This document shows, piece after piece, positions 13,659-21,895 of a stretch of 35,337 nt of DNA. The notes below the pieces were generated by a model that saw only the letters and a program-made list of their open reading frames with translations, had not been told where the DNA came from and ran no database searches. The DNA is from JAUWMI01 sp964630455. Lineage in GTDB: Bacteria > Sumerlaeota > Sumerlaeia > MWCT01 > JAUWMI01. Location: positions 1-35,337 of the forward strand of contig CAZVVA010000010.1 in assembly GCA_964630455.1 (NCBI GenBank). Reading direction: 5' to 3'. The translations under genes were made by a program, and so were the position numbers. Positions within the stretch are counted from its first letter, which is position 1, and each line of letters begins with the position of its first letter.

Positions 13659-14003
13659 TTATTCGGGATTAGCCTGAGCTGCTTCGTACTGCTCCTGCGT
13701 TATAAATTTGCCTCCCTGGATCTCGCGATTGATTTCGCGCATCTGGTGATCGTAGTGTACGGCAATGCGTATGGGATTAAAGCAGCGGCTGTCCATTGCA
13801 TCTTTCATAAGCGAGTATGCGGGCATATTACTACCCGGGTCAGCGTAGTTGTTCATGACATCAGTGCGCATATTCACGCCAACCCGAAAGATAGTGCCGC
13901 ACTTTGCACACCTGATGTAAAGCCACGTCAGATGCGCAGAGACAGCCTCCCCTGACGGCCGAGCGAATGCGCGTTGGAGCGCTTTGAGAAATCGCTTCAC
14001 CAT
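13659..14003 (-). CDS. Small CxxC-containing protein of unknown function
   Basis: The 114-residue soluble product has one CAKC pair (HLTWLYIRCAKCGTIFRVGV) and a later cysteine in SRCFNPIRIAV, then GGKFITQEQYEAA at the C-terminus. This looks like the small 'RCDRCGE' hypothetical proteins found in several anaerobic phyla that end in a Gly-Gly-x-Phe-Ile-Thr motif; I cannot name a function. A metal ribbon with incomplete cysteines is possible. The ATG has no good ribosome site. Its neighbours, a radical SAM protein behind a REP pair and a divergent sugar-nucleotide cluster, give no clear hint. Confidence 0.7.
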   Translation of the reverse strand: MVKRFLKALQRAFARPSGEAVSAHLTWLYIRCAKCGTIFRVGVNMRTDVMNNYADPGSNMPAYSLMKDAMDSRCFNPIRIAVHYDHQMREINREIQGGKFITQEQYEAAQANPE

Positions 14004-14403
14004 ATCGTTCTACGAAGAGTGTTAAGGTCTGGTCATATCAATGGCAATATTATGAAATGGCTCACCCTTGGTTTCTATACTTCCGGATTTTCAAAACATT
14101 TCAATATGCACTGGTATCATATAAAGTGCGGCTGATCAAACCCAAAATTGCACCGGAATGAATACACGATTGCTAAAAAGAGTATTAGCATCTGGAAGAA
14201 TGGTGGTCGCTGGAAACAGTCCCGATTTCATCGAATCAAAGTGCACTCTTTCGGTGCTCAATGAAACAGGGAAGACAGCCATTATGCTTAAAATTCTTGA
14301 CATTTTTGCTGGATAAGTCATTCTGCATGATTTATAAGATTAACAGACGCAAGGCTGCAGTAGAAGTTTCTTGCGTAGAACATCCTGAAGAAAGGAGTTA
14401 CCA
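14004..14403. other. Divergent intergenic region before the sugar-nucleotide cluster
   Basis: This 400-nt stretch must hold the promoter for the plus-strand cluster. TTGACA occurs at 14297-14302, but no good -10 lies 16-18 nt downstream; TTTATAAG further on has no partner. AAAGGAG (14392-14398) is the ribosome site for the gene at 14404. A possible 52-codon gene lies at 14158-14316. Confidence 0.5.
14158..14316 (+). CDS. Possible 52-residue protein or gene remnant
   Basis: An ATG at 14158 opens 52 codons starting MNTRLLKRVLASGRMVVAGN and ending KILDIFAG before TAA. The composition looks protein-like and it runs on the same strand as the cluster that begins 87 nt later. There is no ribosome site before the ATG, and I recognise no family. 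The VLASGRMVVAG segment faintly recalls the mature start of secreted beta-sandwich proteins, so it could be a fragment. Confidence 0.22.
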   Translation: MNTRLLKRVLASGRMVVAGNSPDFIESKCTLSVLNETGKTAIMLKILDIFAG

Positions 14404-16041
14404 ATGTCGGTTTCTGTGAGTCCTCAAGGAGAATCCTTTCCCCTTCCAACAGCTGAGGAGGAAGAAAAAGAATACAAGCGACTTGAAAAGCTGGCCGCCC
14501 AGAAGCGAGCAGAAGGCAGGGAGATTGTTGTAGTGCTCGGTCTGGGTTTTGTAGGAGCGGTAATGGCCACGGTAGTGGCAGATAGCGTAGACAAGAAAAC
14601 CGGAAAGCCCGGGAAATTCGTTATTGGCCTGCAGCGGCCATCACGACGCTCGTACTGGAAAATCCCGGTGCTCAACCGAGGCATCGCGCCGGTTGAGTCG
14701 GAAGATCCTGAAGTGCCCGAGATGATTCACCGCACAGTAGTGGAGAAGCAAACCTTGACCGCAACGTTTACCAATGAAGCTCTTCGGCTTGCAGACGTGG
14801 TAATCGTAGACGTACAGTGCGACTATATAAAAAATGCGCTTGGAAATTTGAGCGACGGCTATGCGGATATGGAAGCACTCAAGCAATCATTCTACGTTAT
14901 CGGCCAGAAAATTCCACCCGAAGCGCTGGTTCTCATTGAAACAACGGTAGCCCCCGGAACAACCGAGCACGTGGCGTTGCCTATTCTCAGGGAAGAATTT
15001 AGCAAGCGGGGCATTCCCTCTACGCCGTTGCTTGCACACTCGTATGAGCGCGTGATGCCAGGTAAAGAATACGTCCGGTCAATTCGGGATTTCTGGCGTG
15101 TGTGTGCCGGCATTGACGAAAGGAGCCGCGATCGCGTCGCAAAATTCCTTACGGAGGTTCTCAATACTGAGGAATATCCCATGACTGTGATGGACTCACC
15201 CATCGAATCAGAGACCACGAAGATTATGGAAAATAGCTGGCGCGCGACGATCCTGGCGTTCATGGCAGAATGGGGACTGTACGCTGAGAAGACCGGCGTA
15301 GATCTGGTGAAAGTGGTGAAGGCCATCAAGGTACGGCCCACGCACTGTAACATTCTCTTTGCCGGCCCTGGTGTGGGTGGCTACTGTCTGCCAAAAGACG
15401 GAGGGCTTGGGGTCTGGGCCTACAAGAATGTTCTCGACTTCCCGGACGATATTTTCAAAATCACGCCGCTCGCGATTGATATTAACGATACGAAGGCGCT
15501 GCACGCAGCCGATCTGGTCGAAGAAGCGCTCAAGGAGATGGGCAAGACGATCAAGGGTGCAAAAGTCTTAATTCTTGGAGCGGCGTATCGGGAGGATGTT
15601 GGCGACACGCGGTATTCCGCCTCGGAAATGATCGTGCGCAAACTGGCGGAACTTGGTGCCGAGGTCTCTGCGCATGATCCGTACGTCAAGAGCTGGTGGG
15701 AATTCGAGACGCAGGACGAGAACCCCAAGCACTCATGGGCACGTTTTTTCAAGAACCAGGTCAAGCTCAAGGAGTTAAAGGTTCAAAAAGATCTCGATGC
15801 AGCGCTGAAGGACATAGATGCAGTAGTGTTTGCTGCAAGGCATAAAGCGTACCTTGGTCTTGACCCGCAGCACGTTGTCCGGAGCGCAGGACAGCAAGTG
15901 GCTGTTCTTGATTGCTTTGGGATATTGACGGATGAGACCATCGCCGATTACCTGCGCCTGGGCTGTGCGGTTCGCGCCATGGGGCGGGGTCATATCGCGC
16001 GCATGAAAGTCAAAATCGCTGTGAAGAAACGTACACCATAG
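14404..16041 (+). CDS. UDP-glucose/GDP-mannose dehydrogenase-family nucleotide-sugar dehydrogenase
   Basis: This NAD-dependent enzyme should oxidise a nucleotide sugar twice to the uronic acid. The 545-residue product has a charged extension of about 38 residues, the NAD-binding motif VVLGLGFVGAV (G46, G48, G51), the central-domain ESETTKIMENSWRA segment and the catalytic cysteine C328 in GPGVGGYCLPKD. The substrate-binding C-terminal domain starts near residue 385 (KVLILGAAYREDVGDTR). The GVGGYC form is closer to UDP-HexNAc dehydrogenases (WecC/WbpA type) than to Ugd, but the substrate is inferred. It is longer than the usual 420-450 residues. AAAGGAG precedes the ATG, and the next gene follows after 34 nt. 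Confidence 0.92.
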   Translation: MSVSVSPQGESFPLPTAEEEEKEYKRLEKLAAQKRAEGREIVVVLGLGFVGAVMATVVADSVDKKTGKPGKFVIGLQRPSRRSYWKIPVLNRGIAPVESEDPEVPEMIHRTVVEKQTLTATFTNEALRLADVVIVDVQCDYIKNALGNLSDGYADMEALKQSFYVIGQKIPPEALVLIETTVAPGTTEHVALPILREEFSKRGIPSTPLLAHSYERVMPGKEYVRSIRDFWRVCAGIDERSRDRVAKFLTEVLNTEEYPMTVMDSPIESETTKIMENSWRATILAFMAEWGLYAEKTGVDLVKVVKAIKVRPTHCNILFAGPGVGGYCLPKDGGLGVWAYKNVLDFPDDIFKITPLAIDINDTKALHAADLVEEALKEMGKTIKGAKVLILGAAYREDVGDTRYSASEMIVRKLAELGAEVSAHDPYVKSWWEFETQDENPKHSWARFFKNQVKLKELKVQKDLDAALKDIDAVVFAARHKAYLGLDPQHVVRSAGQQVAVLDCFGILTDETIADYLRLGCAVRAMGRGHIARMKVKIAVKKRTP

Positions 16042-16075
16042 CGCTCTAACGCCGGACTTCACTTCTCGCCAAACC

Positions 16076-17686
16076 ATGAACTCACCGAGCTATAAGCAGT
16101 TGGATCGCTCTACGCCTCGCGGTCGCCAGATTGTCCATTGCATTCGCGTTCCTGCGAAGGCACTCCAGACGCAATCTGTCACGGTATTTCCTGTGGTTGC
16201 CCCACCGGTTAGGTCTGCGAAGCACATGGAGACCGTTGCCTCTGCATTCCGTCGCATAAAGAACAGCGACGAACGCGGCGTTCGCGGAGAAGAGAACAAC
16301 GACCCGGTTTTGGTGGTCTTGCGTGGATATGGTGATCAAGAGGCTGAGACCGCGGTGCTTCGCTGCGGAAACCAGATTCTCCTGGGCCACGATGCAATTG
16401 AATTCCACACGCTTCAGACGCTTGTGCGCGAGCGCAAGCTTACGGTCAGGATTTCGCAAGCAAATCCAACGGAGCAGCAGTTCAGTGCACGCAATGTAGC
16501 AGAGCAGCAGATCAAGCAGTTAGTGGAACGGCTTGTGGCTGCTGGCCGACTTCTTTACTCCGTGCCAGCGGGTGCACCCCCACCAACACGAATTGGCCAA
16601 TCCTCTATTCTGGTGGAACCCGGCCTTCCTGTGAGCTTTGCGAGCACATCCGAAACGTTGCCTTCACTCTGTGAGCGCCACAACGCGATAGCGGGTATCA
16701 ATGGTGGATTCTTTCTTAATATGCCCGAGGAGTTAACCACCGTTCACAGCGCCATGAACGACGTAGTGGGTCTTTTCCTGGCTGATGGAAAACTAAATCC
16801 TCCACCGATATACTACCGCGGGGCAATTTTCTTTCCGCAACACGGAGGACCAGAGATACGACGAATAGGCATGTGGGATGTGATATTCGAGTTTCCGCAG
16901 GGGCTTCGGTTTGTGCCACATCCGAAAGCGACTGGCTCCGACAAGAAGACCCATGCTTGCCTCGTTAATCCGAAAGAACGCGGCATCACAAAAGAGCCGA
17001 TCATCTACACTCGCAATTTTGGCGCGAAAACGCCAGAACTTCCCGGAGCCTACGACCTTGTTATCGTTGGGAATCAGGTGGTCGAGATTTCGGAAGGTGG
17101 AAATACATTTATCCCCTACAACGGATTTGTGCTTTGCCTCGGGAATCAGTTTCCCGCATTGAAAGAACTCCTTGAAGACGTTCAGTCGGAGACACCAAGT
17201 AACCGCATCAGGTATCAGTTGCAAGATTCAGCGCTTGCGAACCGAGTGTCCGCCGGACTGGGCGCTGGCCCAGTATTGCTTCTCGGAGGCAAAAAGCAAC
17301 TGCCGGGCAAGCGCAGGCCTTTGCGTTTGGCAAAGGAAGAATTCAGGACGCCGCAGCTTCCACCTTCACGGTTTGACTGCTATGGCCGAGGTGCACTCTA
17401 CTACCATCCAAGAAGCGCAATAGGCATTACTCACGAAGGAGACATGCTCCTGGTGACAGTCGACGATGATCGGCAGGTGCATCTGCCTGGAGAGAAACGA
17501 ATCAGCATCGGCGCGTCACTGCCGGAGCTGGCCGATATTATCCACTCGCTTGGTGCCGTGGATGCGCTGAACCTGGATGGCGGGGGATCCGCCACGCTGT
17601 GGTATAATGGCCAGGTTGCTAATCGTCCGTCAGATAGCACGCCGCGTCTAATTTCAACAGCCATAGTGGTGAAAGAAACGTCATGA
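16076..17686 (+). CDS. NAGPA-type phosphodiester glycosidase-domain protein
   Basis: The C-terminal half of this 536-residue product carries the phosphodiester glycosidase (NAGPA, PF09992) pattern: AIAGINGGFFLNM at about 204-216, VGLFLADGKL, VSAGLGAGPVLL, and DALNLDGGGSATLWYNG near residue 505, followed by PRLISTAIVV. The prototype removes N-acetylglucosamine from a phosphodiester. The first 160 residues are a separate, unrecognised domain. There is no signal peptide or membrane segment, unlike most bacterial members, which suggests cytoplasmic action. No ribosome site precedes the ATG. The stop overlaps the next start as ATGA, so it is coupled to the nucleotidyltransferase. Confidence 0.85.
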   Translation: MNSPSYKQLDRSTPRGRQIVHCIRVPAKALQTQSVTVFPVVAPPVRSAKHMETVASAFRRIKNSDERGVRGEENNDPVLVVLRGYGDQEAETAVLRCGNQILLGHDAIEFHTLQTLVRERKLTVRISQANPTEQQFSARNVAEQQIKQLVERLVAAGRLLYSVPAGAPPPTRIGQSSILVEPGLPVSFASTSETLPSLCERHNAIAGINGGFFLNMPEELTTVHSAMNDVVGLFLADGKLNPPPIYYRGAIFFPQHGGPEIRRIGMWDVIFEFPQGLRFVPHPKATGSDKKTHACLVNPKERGITKEPIIYTRNFGAKTPELPGAYDLVIVGNQVVEISEGGNTFIPYNGFVLCLGNQFPALKELLEDVQSETPSNRIRYQLQDSALANRVSAGLGAGPVLLLGGKKQLPGKRRPLRLAKEEFRTPQLPPSRFDCYGRGALYYHPRSAIGITHEGDMLLVTVDDDRQVHLPGEKRISIGASLPELADIIHSLGAVDALNLDGGGSATLWYNGQVANRPSDSTPRLISTAIVVKETS

Positions 17687-19245
17687 GAAGTCCCGCTGAA
17701 ATAGAGCAAGCGTATCAGAAGCACGGACTGGCTAAGCAAACCGTCGCGGTGATCCCAGCAGCTGGTTTGAGCACACGGATGGCACCGCTCTGGACGCGCG
17801 TGGATCCCTACCTTGATTCATTGGCAAAACCCGCCATGACCGATTTTGTCACCTCATGTTCTTTCCTCGATTTGATTCTCACCAAGCTGCTCAACGAAGA
17901 TGTAGTTAGCCGAGTGTGGATCAGAGTAGGTAAGCGACTTCCACCACAGATTGAAGACTGCTCGGCAAAGGAAAAGATGCAGTTCAAAATTGAGCAAGAT
18001 CTCATGGCAATTATCAAACGCTGGAACCGGGTGCGCGCATTCTATAGTAATCCCGATGGGGATGACGAAGGAACCGGGGCGACGATCGTCTCGCGCGAAG
18101 CGAAGGCAATGCTCGAAAATGAACGGGACGTGCAGAGCGTACTTTTTTGTTATGGCGACACGGTTACTATCAATGCCGCAACGCTGAAGGAAATTATCCT
18201 TGAACATACAATCAAGCACAACGATGTGACAGTAGTGTCAATGCGCGTGCCAGACGCATCTGGCTATGGTCGTGTTGTGCACGATCCTCACACAGATGAG
18301 TTTCTCGGAATCGTCGAGCAGAAGGTGATCGGGACAACTGAAGAAGAGCGGAAGGCAAAGCAGTGGTGCGAGTTCAAACAGGGACAGGTAAAGATTGCAA
18401 CCGAACGTCTTCACGCAATCCAGGAGCGGAATACAGGCCTTTTGGCAGTGACCAGGGAGGTATTCCTGAGTACGATTCGACATGTTGACCTGGCGGCCGG
18501 GCAGATACCCGACCGATCAGCTGCGCCGTCTGCTTCCACCTCTGACCCATCAACACGTATCTATGTACTTAAACAACGCGGTGGCAGTGAATATTATCTT
18601 CCAGAGGTAGCGAATAAAGTAGAACGCGCAGGAGGAAAGGTGGGGATTTTTACGCTTCCAGAAGGGACATTGCGTGCCTTTGACTCGCGCACCGACATTC
18701 GTCACTTCGCGCTGGAGAAAGACGTACGATTCACGACAGAGGTTCCTCCTGCGTGGGTTCGGAAAACTGCTCAATGGCAGACGTACGAGCCCCTGGACGA
18801 GAAATGCTTGCAGGTGCTGGAGCAGCTCTTTGGCGTATCAATCTATCCTGGGTCTCTCATTCGAACCGAGTCGTCAATTCGCCGCTTCCTTTTGTCCTTG
18901 TCGGATGCGGTTCAGCAGGCAGGTGGGTATCGAACGTTCTGCTCCACCTACGAGCACGAGCTTCGTGAAGGCACGCTGGCATCCATTCCGCAACCGAACA
19001 ACTACGCCCCTCCCCCTCTGCACATCGGATGCCACACGCTGCTCAAGGGTTATGTAGCGCTGGGGGAATGTATTTCAATAAGCCCATGGGCCACAATTGA
19101 AAACAGCGCTATTATAAAAAGCAAAATTGACCGCAAGGCTGTGATCCGCAATGCGCTGATCTCCAACAGTCACATCCGTAGTTCCGCAGTCTCTCCAACG
19201 TGCGTAGAGTCAACGGAGATTTGCAATTCGAGTTTTCCGCTCTGA
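17683..19245 (+). CDS. Sugar-1-phosphate nucleotidyltransferase-like protein
   Basis: The 520-residue product opens with VAVIPAAGLSTRMAPLW and LAKPAM, a variant of the GxGTRxxP...KP signature of GlmU/RfbA-type nucleotidyltransferases. An insert (WTRVDPYLDS) separates the two halves. The strand-end motif CYGDTV stands where GD binds metal, and GYGRVVHDP is the usual GYG motif. The C-terminus (about 455-515) has hexapeptide-like repeats (ENSAIIKSKI, KAVIRNALI) that should form a left-handed beta-helix. A 150-residue middle region is unfamiliar. It should load a sugar phosphate onto a nucleotide for the dehydrogenase, with specificity unknown. It overlaps the previous gene by 4 nt. Confidence 0.85.
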   Translation: MRSPAEIEQAYQKHGLAKQTVAVIPAAGLSTRMAPLWTRVDPYLDSLAKPAMTDFVTSCSFLDLILTKLLNEDVVSRVWIRVGKRLPPQIEDCSAKEKMQFKIEQDLMAIIKRWNRVRAFYSNPDGDDEGTGATIVSREAKAMLENERDVQSVLFCYGDTVTINAATLKEIILEHTIKHNDVTVVSMRVPDASGYGRVVHDPHTDEFLGIVEQKVIGTTEEERKAKQWCEFKQGQVKIATERLHAIQERNTGLLAVTREVFLSTIRHVDLAAGQIPDRSAAPSASTSDPSTRIYVLKQRGGSEYYLPEVANKVERAGGKVGIFTLPEGTLRAFDSRTDIRHFALEKDVRFTTEVPPAWVRKTAQWQTYEPLDEKCLQVLEQLFGVSIYPGSLIRTESSIRRFLLSLSDAVQQAGGYRTFCSTYEHELREGTLASIPQPNNYAPPPLHIGCHTLLKGYVALGECISISPWATIENSAIIKSKIDRKAVIRNALISNSHIRSSAVSPTCVESTEICNSSFPL

Positions 19246-19453
19246 CCGGACTGGAGAGTTGAAGTTGCAAACATACGGCGGAATCATGGTATCCGAGCCA
19301 GCTGGTATATGGCCAAGGAATATATCTCACGTGCCAATCTTGGCTTGACACGTCTTCTGTTTTCGCTTACCTACATTCCTAAGAGCAAATCTCTGCCCAC
19401 AGGAGCGAGAGGAGACCGGTCGGCGCGAGCAAAACCTGCCAAGGAGGACACCT

Positions 19454-20218
19454 ATGGACTTTTCACATCTGAAATCAGACACGCGTTTTCTCGAAAAAGT
19501 CGTTGAATTTTGCGAGCGGGTTGAGCGCGAACAGATTGACAATATCCTGGCAGCTGCAGAGCTCATGGCTAATGCAGTTGCGAAGGATGAGCTAATTCAC
19601 GTCTATGGTGGCGGCGGACATACGTGTACGTGCATGGTCGAGATGTTCTTCCGCGCAGGTGGCCTGGCGTGCATCAACGCAATCATGGACATCGGTATTT
19701 CACCGTTCAACCAGTCACTCAAGTATCTAGAGTTGGAACGCACAGTAAGTTACGGTAGCAGCATTGTTCGCTATTACGCGCCGAAAAAGGACGAGGTGTT
19801 CATCATCTTCCACAACATCGGGATCAATGCGGCAACCATTGACGCAGCTCTGGAGGCGAAAGCCTGCGGCGTGAAACTCATTGCAATTTCTTCGCGTGAA
19901 TGGCAATCTTTACCATCAGATCATCCGATTCGGCATCCGAGCAAAAAAAATCTGTTTGACCTTGCTGATATCTGCATTGACGACTACAATCCGATCGGAG
20001 ACGCGATCATTTCAATGGAGGGACTGGATACGCCAATCGCTCCGATTTCCAGCATTGTGGACTTTTACATTATCCATCGGCTGGAAATGGAAACCGTGCG
20101 TAAACTGATCGCGCGGGGTATAGATCCGCCAATCTGGCGGAGCGCCAATGCGCCCAAGGGCGATGAATATAATGCGCAATACGTAAAGCGCTACTTTTCG
20201 CGGATCAAAAATCTCTAA
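19454..20218 (+). CDS. SIS-domain sugar isomerase-like protein
   Basis: The 254-residue product begins with a helical segment containing REQIDNILAAAELMANAV, followed by the SIS phosphosugar-binding core ELIHVYGGGGHTCTC (about 46-60), DEVFIIFHNIGINAATIDAAL and VKLIAISSREW. This matches SIS_2 proteins of the UPF0309 group, which bind or isomerise phosphosugars. A usual phosphate-binding Ser/Thr run is partly replaced by GGGGHTCTC. AAGGAGG lies 6 nt before the ATG, the strongest ribosome site in this cluster, so it may be the most expressed member. A 208-nt gap (19246-19453) separates it from the nucleotidyltransferase; no clear promoter is visible there. Confidence 0.85.
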   Translation: MDFSHLKSDTRFLEKVVEFCERVEREQIDNILAAAELMANAVAKDELIHVYGGGGHTCTCMVEMFFRAGGLACINAIMDIGISPFNQSLKYLELERTVSYGSSIVRYYAPKKDEVFIIFHNIGINAATIDAALEAKACGVKLIAISSREWQSLPSDHPIRHPSKKNLFDLADICIDDYNPIGDAIISMEGLDTPIAPISSIVDFYIIHRLEMETVRKLIARGIDPPIWRSANAPKGDEYNAQYVKRYFSRIKNL

Positions 20219-20231
20219 AGGACATATTGAT

Positions 20232-21824
20232 ATGCGCTGTCGTATCACACTCATTGCCATGTTATTCTGTTTGTGGAGCATCAAGAGTACGGCTCAGACT
20301 GCTGAATTTCATCAATTGATTGAAGTTGCGATACCGAGCCCTGCAGAGCTTCATCTCCTGGTCAATCTAGGGCTTGATATCTGGGAGGTGAAGGATGGCA
20401 AGGCGACTGTGTATCTCTGGAGTGCTGAGGAGCTAACCCAGCTTGATACAAGCGGCATTTCCTATCGTGTACTCCACCCTGACCGAAAAAGTGTTTATCA
20501 ATCGCTTAATCTACCGCTTGCTCTGCCGCCTGACGCGGGACTATTTCATACATACGATGAGCTGCTCACCGTGCTTGAGAATCTTGAAACCAGTTATCCG
20601 GACATTGCAGCGTCAGTTACTATCGGAACCACTTATGAGGGGCGAAACATCGCAGGCCTGAAGATCAGCGACAATGTGACGCACAACGATACAGGCGAGC
20701 CGATTATCGTGATCCTTGGCTGTCAACATGCACGTGAGTGGATCACTGTGGAAGTATCCACAGGCCTCGCGAAGTACCTGGTTGAGCAGTATGCTACCGA
20801 CACAACGGTCCAGCAGATCGTTGACTCCAGCGAGATCTATATTTTCCCCATGATAAATCCGGATGGGCATAGCTACTGCGTGACGACGTATCGGCTATGG
20901 CGCAAGAATCGTAAGCCGAATGACGATGGCATAACGGTCGGCGTTGATATCAACAGAAACTTTTCCTACAAATGGGAAACCGGGGGTTCCGGCACATCGC
21001 CTGGCTCAATCACCTATCGTGGCCCCTATCCCTTTTCAGAACAGGAAACGCTGACGCTCAAGAATTTCGTTGATACGCACCCAAGGATTGTCGGCGTGAT
21101 TAACTATCACTCCTACGGACAGGCCATCCTGTACGCCTGGGCTTATACGTACACGGATGCGCCCAACCGGGTGTTTCTCGATGGGCTGGCCGCGCCAATG
21201 GAAGCGGCAATTGAGGCCGTGAACGGCTCCGGATACGTACGGGGGCAGTGGGCAGACATCCTGTCCTACACAGGCGGAGGAACAACCGCAGACTGGTATA
21301 ATGCAGAGATCGGCGTGCCCTGTTTTACGATCGAGCTGCCACCGGATACGAGTCCCCCGGGGTTTGTGCCGCCGGAATCTGCAATTGAACCTGCTGTGGA
21401 GGAGAACATTCCAGGGGCACTTTTGCTTATGCAATGGGCCATTAACGAATGGGATGATACGAGCAGCACGACTATTTTTAACATTCAGGTCAGCGCTATT
21501 ACGCATACATCGGCGCGCGTGAACTGGGACACCGACCGAGCAAGCTGGGGCCAGGTTGAATACGGAACTGACGATCAGTACGGATCAGCCACTCCGCTCG
21601 ACAAAATTCCGAACCTGTCACATACCATGCTCATTGAGGGGCTTCTTCCTGAAATAACCTACCACTATCGCATTACAGCGACGGATCTTGGCAGGCGCGC
21701 GACTCAATCACCTGATGGGATGTTCACGACAACCGCCGCACCGTCGCGAATTGGCGATTGGGAGCAGTTTGAGCATCGTCCGCACAGTTCTGTTTCGCCT
21801 TCGCGTACTTCGGAATCTCCTTGA
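20232..21824 (+). CDS. Secreted M14 zinc carboxypeptidase with fibronectin III domain
   Basis: The 530-residue product has a signal peptide (1-20), a short pro-region, and an M14 catalytic domain (about 105-405) with a full set of key residues: zinc ligands H166 and E169 in CQHAREW, H293 in NYHSYGQ, substrate-binding N241/R242 in DINRNF and the general base E368 in FTIELP. A fibronectin type III-like domain follows (about 415-502; TSARVNWDTDRASWGQVEYG). It should cleave C-terminal residues from peptides outside the cytoplasm. It starts 13 nt after the SIS gene, with GGAC-type weak spacing. Pairing a secreted peptidase with cytoplasmic sugar genes is unusual. Confidence 0.93.
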   Translation: MRCRITLIAMLFCLWSIKSTAQTAEFHQLIEVAIPSPAELHLLVNLGLDIWEVKDGKATVYLWSAEELTQLDTSGISYRVLHPDRKSVYQSLNLPLALPPDAGLFHTYDELLTVLENLETSYPDIAASVTIGTTYEGRNIAGLKISDNVTHNDTGEPIIVILGCQHAREWITVEVSTGLAKYLVEQYATDTTVQQIVDSSEIYIFPMINPDGHSYCVTTYRLWRKNRKPNDDGITVGVDINRNFSYKWETGGSGTSPGSITYRGPYPFSEQETLTLKNFVDTHPRIVGVINYHSYGQAILYAWAYTYTDAPNRVFLDGLAAPMEAAIEAVNGSGYVRGQWADILSYTGGGTTADWYNAEIGVPCFTIELPPDTSPPGFVPPESAIEPAVEENIPGALLLMQWAINEWDDTSSTTIFNIQVSAITHTSARVNWDTDRASWGQVEYGTDDQYGSATPLDKIPNLSHTMLIEGLLPEITYHYRITATDLGRRATQSPDGMFTTTAAPSRIGDWEQFEHRPHSSVSPSRTSESP

Positions 21825-21895
21825 CCTAATCGCCGCCTTTTCCCTATAAAACAGGCAGTGTCAAATCCGCTATCGAAATACACAAGCAGGCAGGA

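Noticed and set aside
14297..14325. Sigma-70 promoter before the dehydrogenase gene starting at TTGACA
   Set aside because: The hexamer 17 nt downstream is ATTCTG, and TATAAG lies more than 30 nt away.
19345..19373. Sigma-70 promoter before the SIS gene (TTGACA, 17 nt, TACCTA)
   Set aside because: The -35 is perfect, but the -10 matches TATAAT at only two positions.
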